DNA of 64,000 nucleotides from NCBI GenBank assembly GCA_910584945.1, contig CAJUDY010000001.1, positions 179,322 to 243,321 of the forward strand, written 5' to 3'. Source of the DNA: an uncultured Lachnospiraceae bacterium. Lineage in GTDB: Bacteria > Bacillota > Clostridia > Lachnospirales > Lachnospiraceae. Below, in pieces: positions 49,232 through 58,678 of this stretch; position 1 is the first letter of the stretch; every line of letters starts with the position of its first letter. The notes beneath the pieces were generated by a model. It saw only the letters and a list, made by a program, of their open reading frames with translations. It did no database searches and had not been told where the DNA came from. Made by a program: the position numbers and the translations under genes.

Positions 49232-51118
49232 ATGAATCAATGTTATGGCTGTGAAACCTGTAAAAGTGCGGATAAACCGCTGGAGAGCTTTATTGCGGGC
49301 CTTCCGATGGAGACTTCCCATCACCGGGTGAAGGGACAGAGCGTAAAGTGCGGTTTTGGACTGAAGGGCGTCTGTTGCCGCCTGTGCTCCAACGGACCCT
49401 GCCGGATCACGCCCAGCGCGCCCAGAGGCATCTGCGGAGCGACGGCGGACGTGATCGTGACCCGGAATTTCCTGCGGGCAGTGGCGTGCGGAAGCGGATG
49501 CTACATCCATATCGTGGAAAAAACCGCGTGGAATCTGAAACATACTGCTTTGAATCACGGGGAGATCAAGGGACATGAGGCGCTGAAAACACTGGTGGAA
49601 GAGTTCGGCATCGACACTTCCTTAGACGAGCACGGACAGGCCCTCGCCATCGCGGAAAAGGTGATTGCAGACCTCTACAAGCCCGTGTGGGAAGAGATGG
49701 AGCTGGTGGAGAAGATGGCGTATGCGCCCCGTTATAAGAAGTGGAAAGAGCTTGGCATCCTGCCGGGCGGCTCCAAGTCCGAAGTATTCGACGGCGTAGT
49801 CAAGTGCTCTACCAACTTAAGCTCTGATCCGGTGGAGATGCTGATGACCTGCCTGCGCCTTGGGATCTCTACGGGCCTCTACGGGCTGACCCTTACCAAC
49901 CTGTTAAACGACGTGATGCTTGGGGAGCCGAAGATCCGTCTGGCCCCGGTAGGTTTAAATGTCATCGACCCGGATTATATCAATATCATGATTACCGGAC
50001 ATCAACATTCTTTGTTCACCCATATCCAGAACCGTCTGATCGACGAGGACGTGGTGGCAAAGGCAAAAGCGGCAGGGGCAAAGGGCTTCAAACTGGTAGG
50101 CTGTACCTGCGTGGGACAGGATCTGCAGCTTCGCGGTGCTCACTATACGGATATCTTTGACGGACACGCGGGCAACAACTATACCAGCGAGGCGGTGCTG
50201 GCAACCGGCGCCATCGACGCTGTCCTGTCCGAATTCAACTGTACGCTTCCGGGTATTGAGCCCATCTGCGACGAGCTGAAGATCAAGCAGATCTGTCTGG
50301 ATCTGGTGGCGAAGAAAGCCAACGCAGAGTCCGTGGAGTACGCCTACGAGAAGAGAGAAGCGCAGACCGAAGTGATCATTGACAAAGTGATCGCGGCATA
50401 CAAAGAGCGCCGGGGCACGGTTCCCATGAATCTTCAGCCGGAACACGGTAACAAGAACACCCTGACCGGTATCTCCGAAGGTTCCTTAAAGGAGTTCCTG
50501 GGCGGACAGTGGAAGCCGCTGATCGACCTTCTGGTATCCGGTAAGATCAAAGGCGTGGCGGGCGTCGTAGGGTGTTCGAATCTGACGGCCGGCGGCCATG
50601 ACGTGCTGACCGTGGAACTGACCAGAGAATTGATCAAGAGGGACATCATCGTGCTTTCCGCCGGATGTTCTTCGGGTGGCATCGAGAACTGCGGCCTGAT
50701 GACGCCGGAGGCGGCGGAGCTGGCAGGAGACAGCTTGAAGGAAGTGTGCAAGAGCCTGGGCATCGCGCCGGTTCTGAACTTTGGCCCCTGTCTGGCCATC
50801 GGGCGTCTGGAGATGGTGGCGACGGCTCTGGCAAAAGAGATCGGCATCGACATCCCAGAGCTTCCCCTGGTGCTCTCCGCGCCCCAGTGGCTGGAGGAGC
50901 AGGCTCTGGCGGACGGATGCTTCGGACTGGCCCTCGGACTTCCGCTTCATCTTGGACAGCAGCCCTTTATCGCCGGCAGCGAACTGGTGGTCAATGTGCT
51001 GACCGAAGGCTTAAAAGACATCACTGGAGGACAGGTGCTGGTGGAGATTGATCCGGTCAAGGCGGCGGATCAGATCGAAGCGATCATTCTTGAGAGACGC
51101 AAAGGTCTGAACATCTAA
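49232..51118 (+). CDS. cooS: Anaerobic Ni-Fe carbon monoxide dehydrogenase, catalytic subunit
   Basis: 628-aa CooS: oxidises CO to CO2 with water (and the reverse). N-terminal Cys groups (QCYGCETCKS, KCGFGLKGVCCRLCSNGPC) hold the D and B clusters. The C-cluster ligands are visible as His in FDGHAGNNYTSE and Cys in EFNCTL, VGCSNL, SAGCSSGGIENC and FGPCLAI. Full length. It works as a homodimer and passes electrons to the ferredoxin-like protein encoded next. Ribosome site AGGAGG. Confidence 0.96.
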   Translation: MNQCYGCETCKSADKPLESFIAGLPMETSHHRVKGQSVKCGFGLKGVCCRLCSNGPCRITPSAPRGICGATADVIVTRNFLRAVACGSGCYIHIVEKTAWNLKHTALNHGEIKGHEALKTLVEEFGIDTSLDEHGQALAIAEKVIADLYKPVWEEMELVEKMAYAPRYKKWKELGILPGGSKSEVFDGVVKCSTNLSSDPVEMLMTCLRLGISTGLYGLTLTNLLNDVMLGEPKIRLAPVGLNVIDPDYINIMITGHQHSLFTHIQNRLIDEDVVAKAKAAGAKGFKLVGCTCVGQDLQLRGAHYTDIFDGHAGNNYTSEAVLATGAIDAVLSEFNCTLPGIEPICDELKIKQICLDLVAKKANAESVEYAYEKREAQTEVIIDKVIAAYKERRGTVPMNLQPEHGNKNTLTGISEGSLKEFLGGQWKPLIDLLVSGKIKGVAGVVGCSNLTAGGHDVLTVELTRELIKRDIIVLSAGCSSGGIENCGLMTPEAAELAGDSLKEVCKSLGIAPVLNFGPCLAIGRLEMVATALAKEIGIDIPELPLVLSAPQWLEEQALADGCFGLALGLPLHLGQQPFIAGSELVVNVLTEGLKDITGGQVLVEIDPVKAADQIEAIILERRKGLNI

Positions 51119-51135
51119 AAATCAGGAGGAGAGAT

Positions 51136-51585
51136 ATGAAACGAATCGCAATCGACCCCTCCAAATGTGACGGGTGCAAGAACTGTGCGCTGGCCTGCAT
51201 GGACAGTCACCGCACGGACGGAAAAGAAGGAGTGATCACTCTGAACTTTCAGCTTCCGGAGACGGAAGCCCGCAATGAGATCGAAAATGACGGCAAGGGC
51301 GGATATCTGCCCATGTTCTGCCGCCACTGCAGTGTACCGGGCTGTGCCAACAGCTGTATGAGCGGCGCGCTGAAAAAGGATATGGAGACCGGACATGTGA
51401 TGTATGACGAGAAGCGCTGCGGCGCCTGCTTTATGTGCGTCATGAACTGTCCTTACGGGATTCCGAAGCCGGACAAAAGCGGAACGAAGATCTTAAAATG
51501 TGATTTCTGCAATGAGCGGCCGGAAGGTCCGGCGTGTGTAGCCGCCTGTCCCAAGCAGGCGATCTGGGTAGAGGAGGTGCAGTAG
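51136..51585 (+). CDS. cooF: Four-cluster ferredoxin subunit, CooF type
   Basis: 149 aa with 16 Cys in four groups (CDGCKNCALAC, CRHCSVPGCANSC, CGACFMCVMNC, CDFCNERPEGPACVAAC), enough for four 4Fe-4S clusters. CooF accepts electrons from CooS. Here the partner at the next gene is a flavin NAD(P)H-type oxidoreductase rather than a hydrogenase. The stop abuts that gene. Confidence 0.93.
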   Translation: MKRIAIDPSKCDGCKNCALACMDSHRTDGKEGVITLNFQLPETEARNEIENDGKGGYLPMFCRHCSVPGCANSCMSGALKKDMETGHVMYDEKRCGACFMCVMNCPYGIPKPDKSGTKILKCDFCNERPEGPACVAACPKQAIWVEEVQ

Positions 51586-52824
51586 ATGGCGGAGATTTAT
51601 GTAATCGTAGGCACGGGAGCGGCCGGTATGGCGGCGGCGGAGCGCATCCGCCTCTACAAAAAGGATGCGACTGTCATCATGATGTCCATTGACGAGCACT
51701 CGCACTCCCGGTGTATGCTGCATAAATTCCTGGGAGGAGAGCGCACGGAGGAAGAGCTGTCCTTCGTGGAGCCGGATTTCTTCGAGAAGAATGAGATTTA
51801 CTGGGGGAAAGGCCAGAAAGCCCTCGGACTGGATACGGAGAAGAAGCAGATTCGGATGGAGAACGGGTATCAGCCCTACGACAAGCTTTTGATCGCCACC
51901 GGTTCTGTCTTCGGCATTCCGCCCATCAGCCATTTCCGGACTGCGTCCAACGTGTACGGTTTCCGGGATTTGAGCGACGCCCAGAAGATCGACGCGGCGG
52001 TCAGGGCAAAGAACGCGAAGCATGTCTTTATCGTCGGTTCCGGCCTGGTAGGTCTTGATGTGGCCACCGGCCTGATGGAGCGGGGAGTCAAGGTGACCGT
52101 CGCGGAGATGGCGCCGAGAGTCATGCCGCTGCAGACCGACGATACGGCGGCGAAGGCTTATCAGGAGCGCTTCGAGGCCCACGGGGCGAGATTTCTTCTG
52201 GGCATCGGAGCCAGCGACAGCGTTGTCAATGACCAGAACGAGATTACGGCGGTGGTGCTCTCCACCGGCGAGACCGTGGAGTGCGACTTTGTGATCTGTG
52301 CGGCGGGCGTGCGTCCCAATATCCAGTGGCTCGAGGACAGCGGCCTTGCCATGGAGCGGGGCATTACCGTGGATGAGTATATGCAGACCTCCGCGCCGGA
52401 TGTGTACGCGGCGGGGGACGTGACCGGATTGTCCGGCGTGTGGCCTAACGCCATGGATATGGGCAGGATTGCGGCTTCCAACATGTGCGGGGTTCCCACG
52501 AAATATACGGACCGGTACTGTATGAAGAACACTTCCAATTTCTTCGGACTTCAGATGCTGACCATCGGCGACATCAACCGTCAGGTGGAAGGAGCGGACG
52601 TCTATGTGAAGGAGAGCAAAAACTGCTATAAAAAAGCAGTGGTAAAGGACGGCGTTTTGCAGTCCATCCTGATCCAGGGCGATATTTCTCATACAGGACA
52701 CTGGCAATATCTGATCAAAAGTGGTATAAATATAAGTGAACTGTTAAAGAAGAAGGATGTATTCGATATCACCTACGGAGATTTCTACCAACTGGACGAC
52801 ATGGGAGAATATCAGTACGCCTGA
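51586..52824 (+). CDS. FAD-dependent NAD(P)H oxidoreductase, CODH partner
   Basis: 412-aa flavoprotein of the pyridine nucleotide-disulfide oxidoreductase family. Two Rossmann motifs: VGTGAAGMAAAERI (FAD, N-terminal) and IVGSGLVGLDVATGL (NAD(P)H, about 144-158), plus CAAGVRPN and YAAGDVTG near the C-terminal half. The cluster CooS-CooF-FAD oxidoreductase is known in Clostridia and would move electrons from CO to NAD(P)+ or the reverse. Confidence 0.9.
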   Translation: MAEIYVIVGTGAAGMAAAERIRLYKKDATVIMMSIDEHSHSRCMLHKFLGGERTEEELSFVEPDFFEKNEIYWGKGQKALGLDTEKKQIRMENGYQPYDKLLIATGSVFGIPPISHFRTASNVYGFRDLSDAQKIDAAVRAKNAKHVFIVGSGLVGLDVATGLMERGVKVTVAEMAPRVMPLQTDDTAAKAYQERFEAHGARFLLGIGASDSVVNDQNEITAVVLSTGETVECDFVICAAGVRPNIQWLEDSGLAMERGITVDEYMQTSAPDVYAAGDVTGLSGVWPNAMDMGRIAASNMCGVPTKYTDRYCMKNTSNFFGLQMLTIGDINRQVEGADVYVKESKNCYKKAVVKDGVLQSILIQGDISHTGHWQYLIKSGINISELLKKKDVFDITYGDFYQLDDMGEYQYA

Positions 52825-52828
52825 CACA

Positions 52829-52938
52829 AAAACAGCATCTGTCCGAACGCAGCCCCGGAAGGATTTTCAGGAACGAAGTGAGGGAAAATTCTTCCAGATC
52901 CCGGGGCGGAGAGAGTGACGGATGCGGAACTTCAATAG
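52829..52938. repeat. Intergenic repeat, family B copy 2
   Basis: GCATC/GATGC outer pairing with the same inner hairpin as copy 1 (CCCCGGAAGGATTTT and AAAATTCTTCC) and the same ending GCGGAACTTCAATAGGAGG, which supplies the ribosome site of the hemerythrin gene. Confidence 0.78.
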
Positions 52939-52950
52939 GAGGTTAAATTT

Positions 52951-53373
52951 ATGTATGCAGAATTTGACGAGAGCCTGGTAACCGGCAATGAGATGATCGA
53001 CGGACAGCACAAGGAGTTGATCGGGAAGATCAACAAACTGGTGGACTGCTGCGAACAGAGCAGCGGCAAGCTGGAAGCCATCAAGATGTTGGATTATCTG
53101 TCGGATTACACCGAGTTTCATTTTGGGGCGGAGGAGAAGCTTCAGGAAGAAATTTCTTATCCGGGTCTGGAGGAACATAAGAAGCAGCATGCGGCTTTTG
53201 TGAAGGCGGTATCGGAACTTCACGAGATGCTGGAAGAGGAAGAGGGTCCCACAGATGCGTTCGTGGAGGCAGTGAACAAGAACGTGATCGACTGGCTGTA
53301 CAAACACATCAAAGGATTTGACTGTTCAGTCGCTTCCTATGTGAACATGCATTCACACGCGGACAGACTGTAA
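52951..53373 (+). CDS. Bacteriohemerythrin
   Basis: 140-aa four-helix protein with the di-iron ligand pattern: His in IDGQHKEL, His and Glu in YTEFHFGAEE, two His in HKKQHAAF, and His and Asp in WLYKHIKGFD. It binds O2 (or NO) and probably protects the oxygen-sensitive CO dehydrogenase made from the preceding genes; that role is inferred from position. Confidence 0.9.
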   Translation: MYAEFDESLVTGNEMIDGQHKELIGKINKLVDCCEQSSGKLEAIKMLDYLSDYTEFHFGAEEKLQEEISYPGLEEHKKQHAAFVKAVSELHEMLEEEEGPTDAFVEAVNKNVIDWLYKHIKGFDCSVASYVNMHSHADRL

Positions 53374-53507
53374 GAACAACCGAATCGGCAGCAGGTATCT
53401 TGCTTTCATGGGGGATTTTCGCGAAAGCGGGATTTCTGCTGCCGTTCTGTTTCAAGCGATGAAAAGAGGATATCCATTTGCGGCAAGGAGGGTAAAGGAG
53501 GAGCCAT
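53374..53507 (+). other. Leader of the nucleoside operon
   Basis: A long-range stem CGGCAGCAG...CTGCTGCCG (about 53391-53443) with a smaller TTTCGCGAAA hairpin inside, followed by the ribosome site of udp. Possibly a regulatory leader; no known riboswitch matched. Confidence 0.35.
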
Positions 53508-54296
53508 ATGAATTATTCAGAAGACGCCAGAAAGCAATATCATATTCAGGTGGGGGAAGGCGATGTAGGGCGGTACGTGATCCTGCCCGGTGATCCCAAG
53601 CGGTGCGCGAAGATCGCAAAGCATTTTGACGACGCGAAACTGATGGCGGACAGCCGGGAGTATGTGACCTATACCGGAACTCTGGACGGCGTGAAGGTCA
53701 GCGTTACCTCCACCGGCATCGGAGGTCCGTCTGCTTCCATTGCCATGGAAGAGCTGGTTAAGGCAGGGGCGGATACCTTTGTCCGGGTGGGAACCTGCGG
53801 AGGGATGCAGCTTGACGTAAAGAGCGGAGAGATCGTGATCGCCACCGGGGCGATCCGCATGGAGGGTACCAGCAGAGAGTACGCGCCTCTGGAATTTCCG
53901 GCGGTTGCCAGCCTGGAGGTGGTGAATGCGCTGACCGCGGCGGCGAAATCCCACGGAGTTCCTTATCATACCGGAATTGTACAGTGTAAGGACGCTTTTT
54001 ACGGACAGCATGACCCGGAGCGGATGCCGGTGAGTTATGAGCTGCTGAACAAATGGGAAGCCTGGAAGCGGCTGGGCTGTCTTGCCTCGGAGATGGAGTC
54101 GGCGGCGCTTTTTGTGGCGGCAAGCGCTCTTCATGTGCGCGTGGGTTCCACCTTCCTGGTAGTGGCGAATCAGGAGCGGGAGCGGGAAGGACTTCCGAAT
54201 CCGGTAGTGCACGACACGGACATGGCGATTCGGATCGCGGTGGACGCTTTAAGAAATCTGATCAAAAAAGACCAGGAGTCTGGGAAACTTAAGTAG
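53508..54296 (+). CDS. udp: Uridine phosphorylase
   Basis: 262-aa member of the nucleoside phosphorylase-I family: ILPGDPKRCAKIA phosphate-binding start, VTSTGIGGPSASIAMEEL, RVGTCGGMQ and ASEMESAALFVAAS. It splits uridine (and similar nucleosides) with phosphate. Starts after AAAGGAGG. First gene of a salvage operon with cytidine deaminase and phosphopentomutase. Confidence 0.88.
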   Translation: MNYSEDARKQYHIQVGEGDVGRYVILPGDPKRCAKIAKHFDDAKLMADSREYVTYTGTLDGVKVSVTSTGIGGPSASIAMEELVKAGADTFVRVGTCGGMQLDVKSGEIVIATGAIRMEGTSREYAPLEFPAVASLEVVNALTAAAKSHGVPYHTGIVQCKDAFYGQHDPERMPVSYELLNKWEAWKRLGCLASEMESAALFVAASALHVRVGSTFLVVANQEREREGLPNPVVHDTDMAIRIAVDALRNLIKKDQESGKLK

Positions 54297-54306
54297 GGGG
54301 AAGAGT

Positions 54307-54729
54307 ATGGAGAAAGCAAAGATTCAGGAACTGATCCAGGTGGCCATGAAACAGATGGATTACGCGTATGCTCCGTATTCTCATTTTTATGTGGGGGCGG
54401 CGCTTCTTGCGAAAAACGGAACGGTCTATACCGGATGCAATATCGAAAATGCGGCCTATGGTCCCTCCAACTGTGGGGAGCGCACGGCCTTTTTTAAGGC
54501 GGTCAGCGAGGGCGTGAGAGATTTTTCCGCTATCTGCGTGGTGGGCGGCAAGGACAAAAAACCTGCGCGGATTGCCGCGCCCTGCGGGGTATGCCGGCAG
54601 GTGATGATGGAGTTCTGTGACCCGAAGACCTTCGAGATCATCCTCGCCATGGACACGGAGCACTATCAGGTCATGCGTTTGGAAGAACTTCTGCCCATGG
54701 GATTTGGGCCGGACAATCTGGCAGACTAA
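54307..54729 (+). CDS. cdd: Cytidine deaminase
   Basis: 140 aa with the zinc motif: Cys in GCNIENAAYGPSNCGERTA (C-G-E for catalytic Glu) and APCGVCRQVM (PC-x2-C). Converts cytidine to uridine, feeding uridine phosphorylase. 10 nt after udp. Confidence 0.94.
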   Translation: MEKAKIQELIQVAMKQMDYAYAPYSHFYVGAALLAKNGTVYTGCNIENAAYGPSNCGERTAFFKAVSEGVRDFSAICVVGGKDKKPARIAAPCGVCRQVMMEFCDPKTFEIILAMDTEHYQVMRLEELLPMGFGPDNLAD

Positions 54730-54765
54730 AACAGCATCTGTCCGACAGATGCGGAACTTCAATAG
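54729..54765. repeat. Intergenic repeat, family B copy 3, minimal
   Basis: Only the outer parts of the family remain: GCATCTGTccgACAGATGC, a perfect 8-bp hairpin, then GCGGAACTTCAATAGGAG, which gives the ribosome site of deoB. The central hairpin of copies 1 and 2 is cleanly missing. Confidence 0.75.
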
Positions 54766-54777
54766 GAGACAGAAAAT

Positions 54778-55968
54778 ATGGAAAAGTATAAGCGTATATT
54801 TGTCGTCGTGATGGACTCCCTGGGAGTGGGGGAGATGGAGGACTCCGGGAAGTACGGGGATGTGGGGGTGAATACTCTGGCGCATATCTCCCAGTCGGTG
54901 GATACCTTCGAGATTCCGAATCTCAGGAAGCTTGGTATGGCAAACTTATGTCCCTTAAAGCAGGTGGAACCAGTGGAAAAACCGCTGGCCTATTATACAA
55001 AGCTGAAGGAAAAGAGCTGCAGCAAGGACACCATGACCGGACACTGGGAGATGATGGGACTGGAAGGAAAGCAGCCGTTTCAGACTTTTACGGATACGGG
55101 CTTTCCGCCGGAGCTGATCCAGGAGCTGGAAGAGCGGACCGGGCATAAAGTGATCGGCAACAAAAGCGCCAGCGGAACCGCTATTCTGGAGGAGCTTGCA
55201 GAGGAGGAGATTGCAACAGGGCATATGATCGTCTATACCTCGGCGGATTCCGTGCTGCAGATCTGTGGAAACGAGGAGACCTTCGGCCTGGAGGAACTGT
55301 ACCGCTGCTGTGAGATCGCCCGGGAGATCACGATGAAAGACGAGTGGAAGGTCGGAAGAGTCATCGCCAGACCCTATGTGGGCAGGAAGAAGGGAGAATT
55401 CCAGCGGACCAGCAACCGCCATGACTATGCCTTAAAGCCCTTTGGAAAGACTGCTCTGGACGCGCTGAAGGAGGCCGGGCTGGATGTGATCTCCATCGGG
55501 AAGATCAAGGATATCTTTGACGGAGAGGGGATTACCCGGGCCCTGAAGTCCAAAAGTTCCGTCCACGGCATGGAGCAGACCATCGAGACGGCGAAGGAAA
55601 CGTTCCACGGCCTTTGCTTTGTGAATCTGGTGGATTTTGACGCTCTTTGGGGGCACCGGAGGAATCCGGAAGGCTACGCCCGGGAGATTGAGAAATTTGA
55701 CCGGAATCTGGGAGTCCTTCTTAAGCTTCTGGGCAGGGAGGACTTACTGATCATCACGGCGGATCACGGGAACGATCCTACGTACACAGGGACGGATCAC
55801 ACAAGGGAGAAAGTACCGTTTCTGGCGTACTCTCCGTCCATGGAAGGGCATGGGGAGCTTCCGGAGGGAGAGACGTTCGCAGTTATCGGAGCGACCGTGG
55901 CGGATAACTTTGGCGTCGCCATGCCCGAAGGGACGATTGGGACGTCTGTTCTGAAGGAATTGATATAG
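54778..55968 (+). CDS. deoB: Phosphopentomutase
   Basis: 396-aa metalloenzyme of the alkaline-phosphatase superfamily: FVVVMDSLGVGEMEDSGKYGD near the start, DTMTGHWEMMG, and ITADHGNDPTYTGTDHTREKVP with the metal ligands. It turns ribose-1-phosphate from the phosphorylase into ribose-5-phosphate. Confidence 0.95.
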   Translation: MEKYKRIFVVVMDSLGVGEMEDSGKYGDVGVNTLAHISQSVDTFEIPNLRKLGMANLCPLKQVEPVEKPLAYYTKLKEKSCSKDTMTGHWEMMGLEGKQPFQTFTDTGFPPELIQELEERTGHKVIGNKSASGTAILEELAEEEIATGHMIVYTSADSVLQICGNEETFGLEELYRCCEIAREITMKDEWKVGRVIARPYVGRKKGEFQRTSNRHDYALKPFGKTALDALKEAGLDVISIGKIKDIFDGEGITRALKSKSSVHGMEQTIETAKETFHGLCFVNLVDFDALWGHRRNPEGYAREIEKFDRNLGVLLKLLGREDLLIITADHGNDPTYTGTDHTREKVPFLAYSPSMEGHGELPEGETFAVIGATVADNFGVAMPEGTIGTSVLKELI

Positions 55969-55970
55969 CG

Positions 55971-56873
55971 ATGAGAATACAAAAGAGAATTCATATGTTC
56001 CTGCTGGCGGCGCTTTTGTCCCTGGGGCTCCTGCTGCCTGGATGCTCCGGGGAGGAGCCCGCAGGCGCCCTGTCAGGGGGCATGGAGATCACGCAGGAAG
56101 AAGAAGCGTACGCGGTGGTCAATCAGAATGTGCCGGGATTTACGGAGGAGGAAGTGACCTGCGAATCCTTTGAGCAGTACTCCGAGCTGGACGCCCTGGG
56201 ACGCTGCGGGACGGCTCTGGCCTGCGTGGGCACGGATCTGATGCCGACGGAGGAGCGGGGGAGCATCGGACAGGTGAAGCCCTCCGGCTGGCATACGGTA
56301 AAATATGACTGCGTAGACGGAAAATACTTATATAACCGCTGTCATCTGATCGGCTATCAGCTGTCGGGGGAAAATGCAAACGAAAAAAATCTGATCACCG
56401 GCACCCGGTATCTGAATGTGGAGGGGATGCTGCCCTTTGAAAATGAGGTGGCCGATTATGTAAAGGACACCGGGAATCATGTGATGTACCGGGTGACGCC
56501 GGATTTTGAAGGGGACAATCTGGTGGCAAGCGGTGTGCAGATGGAAGCCTGGTCGGTGGAAGACGAGGGGGAGGGCGTGAGTTTTTGCGTCTACGTCTAC
56601 AACATCCAGCCGGGGGTGGAGATCGACTATGCCACGGGAGACAGCCGTCTTGCGGAAGACGCCGGAGAGGAAGCAGAAGAAGCTTTCCAGGAGTACACGG
56701 AGGAAGAAAAGGGCACCCAGGACTACATGCTCAACACCAGCACGAAGAAGTTCCACCATCCGGACTGCAGCAGCATTCTGGACACCAAAGAGGAGAATAA
56801 AGAAAGCTTCAACGGTCCCAGACAGTGGCTGATCGAACACGGCTATGAACCCTGCGGCAGGTGCAAGCCGTGA
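55971..56873 (+). CDS. Secreted DNA/RNA non-specific endonuclease, lipoprotein
   Basis: 300-aa protein: lipoprotein signal ending LLLPGC (Cys25), then a NUC domain (about 60-200) in which YNRCHLIGYQL replaces the DRGH motif and GENANEKNLITGTRYLN carries the metal-binding Asn. The C-terminal end YMLNTSTKKFHHPDCSS and EPCGRCKP resembles the short Cys-His module that ends many such secreted nucleases. Likely outside the cell for nucleotide scavenging, matching the salvage genes upstream. Confidence 0.87.
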   Translation: MRIQKRIHMFLLAALLSLGLLLPGCSGEEPAGALSGGMEITQEEEAYAVVNQNVPGFTEEEVTCESFEQYSELDALGRCGTALACVGTDLMPTEERGSIGQVKPSGWHTVKYDCVDGKYLYNRCHLIGYQLSGENANEKNLITGTRYLNVEGMLPFENEVADYVKDTGNHVMYRVTPDFEGDNLVASGVQMEAWSVEDEGEGVSFCVYVYNIQPGVEIDYATGDSRLAEDAGEEAEEAFQEYTEEEKGTQDYMLNTSTKKFHHPDCSSILDTKEENKESFNGPRQWLIEHGYEPCGRCKP

Positions 56874-56899
56874 CTTGTCAGGAAAGGAAAAAGTAAGGG

Positions 56900-58657
56900 A
56901 TGGAAGACCAGAAGGCCTTTTTGGGAAAAATAAGAGCGTTGTTTCAGAAGCTTCGGGTTTTGCTTTATGATTACCCCTGCTCCATCGGGGCGGGATTGTT
57001 GTATGGGGTGCTGGAGGCGGCGGAGTATGTGTACTGGCATGACCTGGACGCCTCCCTTCCCTTTGATGCGGATGCGGCGCTTCTGTTCCTTCGCCTCTTC
57101 TGTCTGTCGGCGCTGGCGGCGGAGATCTGTTTTTTTGGAAAAAGGAGACGGAGATGGTGTGGGACGTCAGCGGGTCTGATTCTTGCAGGGGCGGGAGCGT
57201 ATTTTACAAATCTTACCCGGGAGGATGTATTCCTGGGGATAGCGGGTATGGTCTGGAGGTCGAGGGCGGAGGAAGCGGTACTGGGAGCGGCACTGCTGCT
57301 CCTGGTGGTGATCGTGTACCATAGCTTCCGAAAGCAGAAACTTTCTTTTGCGGAATATATGCTGAGGCTGTCAGTGCAGCTTTTGAAGGTCTTTCTTGTG
57401 TATCTTTTACTGATGCTGGGCGTTGGGCTGGTGAGCGTGGCGATCGACAGTCTCTTTTTAAACGGTGATTCTTCTCTGGTATCGGTCAGTGTGGATCTGG
57501 TAGGAGGCGTGGTCCTTGTGCCGGGAGTGATTCTGGCCCTTCACCGCACGGAGGAAGAGCCGGGGTATTTTCTGGAGGTGCTGGTTCAGTATGTATTCTG
57601 CAGTCTGACCATCTGTGCCCTTGTGGTGGTATACCTGTATCTGTTTTCTATTTTGATCACCAGAGAGCTTCCCTCCAATGAAGTCTTTCCGATTCTCTCC
57701 ATGCTTTTTTGCCTTGGGATGCCGGTCTGGATGGCGGCGGGCTGCTGGAACCAGGAGAGCGCTTATGTCCGCAGGTTGTCCAGGCTCCCCTATGTATTCG
57801 CGCCGCTTGTGGGGATGCAGATTCTGGCAGTTGGAATCCGGATCTGGGCCAATGGGCTGACACCGGCCCGGTATACGGGGGTGATGCTGATGGTATTCGA
57901 GATCGGGACTCTGCTGCTGTGGCATTTTCGGCGGGAGCGGATGGAACGGATGCTGCTGCTTTTGGGGGCGCTGCTGGTCGTCACCTTTCTGCTTCCGGGC
58001 GTCAACCGGAGTCAGCTCTCCGACCGCTGGCAGAGAGCCTGGCTGGAGCGGTATTACGAGAAGGTGGAGGCGGGCGGCCAGCTCTCCCGGCGGGAGTACG
58101 AGCGCCTGACCGGCGCTTATGAATATCTGAGGGAGGATGTGGCGGCTGCTGATGAGACAGAGGCGACAGAAACCTATAACCTGCAGAGCGAGGAGTTTGC
58201 GGCGAAGCTGGCGCAGCAGGACCCGGAAGCGATTGGACTGAACCAGTATGAGCGGTATTCTATTCATGGATGTCTGTTGGTGGATGGCCTGGACGTGGAA
58301 GCATTCCGCTGGATGGATATGCTGGATAAAGCGGACCGTTTCGACGACGCCGAGGAGAAGGAGAGCGTTGACTTTTCCCATTTTCGCTTTGTCTTCCGGG
58401 AGACCGGAGAGGTGCTGGAGATCGATATCAGCGACTTTGCCGAAAGATGCATGGAGTATGCCGAGACCCACGAGATGGTCGATGAAGAGGAGTGGAGGGA
58501 GTACATGCGGGACTTTTACCGGATACCGATCGATGAAGACCGGGTTTTCTACCTCCATCATTTTCAGGTGAGCTATCAGAAAGGAATCAAGGACGGCGTC
58601 GACTATTTTGAATGGTCCAGCATCGGGAAGATCAACGGGATGCTGCTTCAAAGATGA
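56900..58657 (+). CDS. DUF4153 multi-pass membrane protein
   Basis: 585-aa protein with about 11 hydrophobic helices between residues 25 and 375 and a soluble C-terminal domain of 200 residues. The pattern matches DUF4153, membrane proteins of unknown function in Firmicutes. ATG 56900 after GGAAAAAGTAAGGG. Confidence 0.75.
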   Translation: MEDQKAFLGKIRALFQKLRVLLYDYPCSIGAGLLYGVLEAAEYVYWHDLDASLPFDADAALLFLRLFCLSALAAEICFFGKRRRRWCGTSAGLILAGAGAYFTNLTREDVFLGIAGMVWRSRAEEAVLGAALLLLVVIVYHSFRKQKLSFAEYMLRLSVQLLKVFLVYLLLMLGVGLVSVAIDSLFLNGDSSLVSVSVDLVGGVVLVPGVILALHRTEEEPGYFLEVLVQYVFCSLTICALVVVYLYLFSILITRELPSNEVFPILSMLFCLGMPVWMAAGCWNQESAYVRRLSRLPYVFAPLVGMQILAVGIRIWANGLTPARYTGVMLMVFEIGTLLLWHFRRERMERMLLLLGALLVVTFLLPGVNRSQLSDRWQRAWLERYYEKVEAGGQLSRREYERLTGAYEYLREDVAAADETEATETYNLQSEEFAAKLAQQDPEAIGLNQYERYSIHGCLLVDGLDVEAFRWMDMLDKADRFDDAEEKESVDFSHFRFVFRETGEVLEIDISDFAERCMEYAETHEMVDEEEWREYMRDFYRIPIDEDRVFYLHHFQVSYQKGIKDGVDYFEWSSIGKINGMLLQR

Positions 58658-58678
58658 CGAAGACGGAAGGAGATTTAC

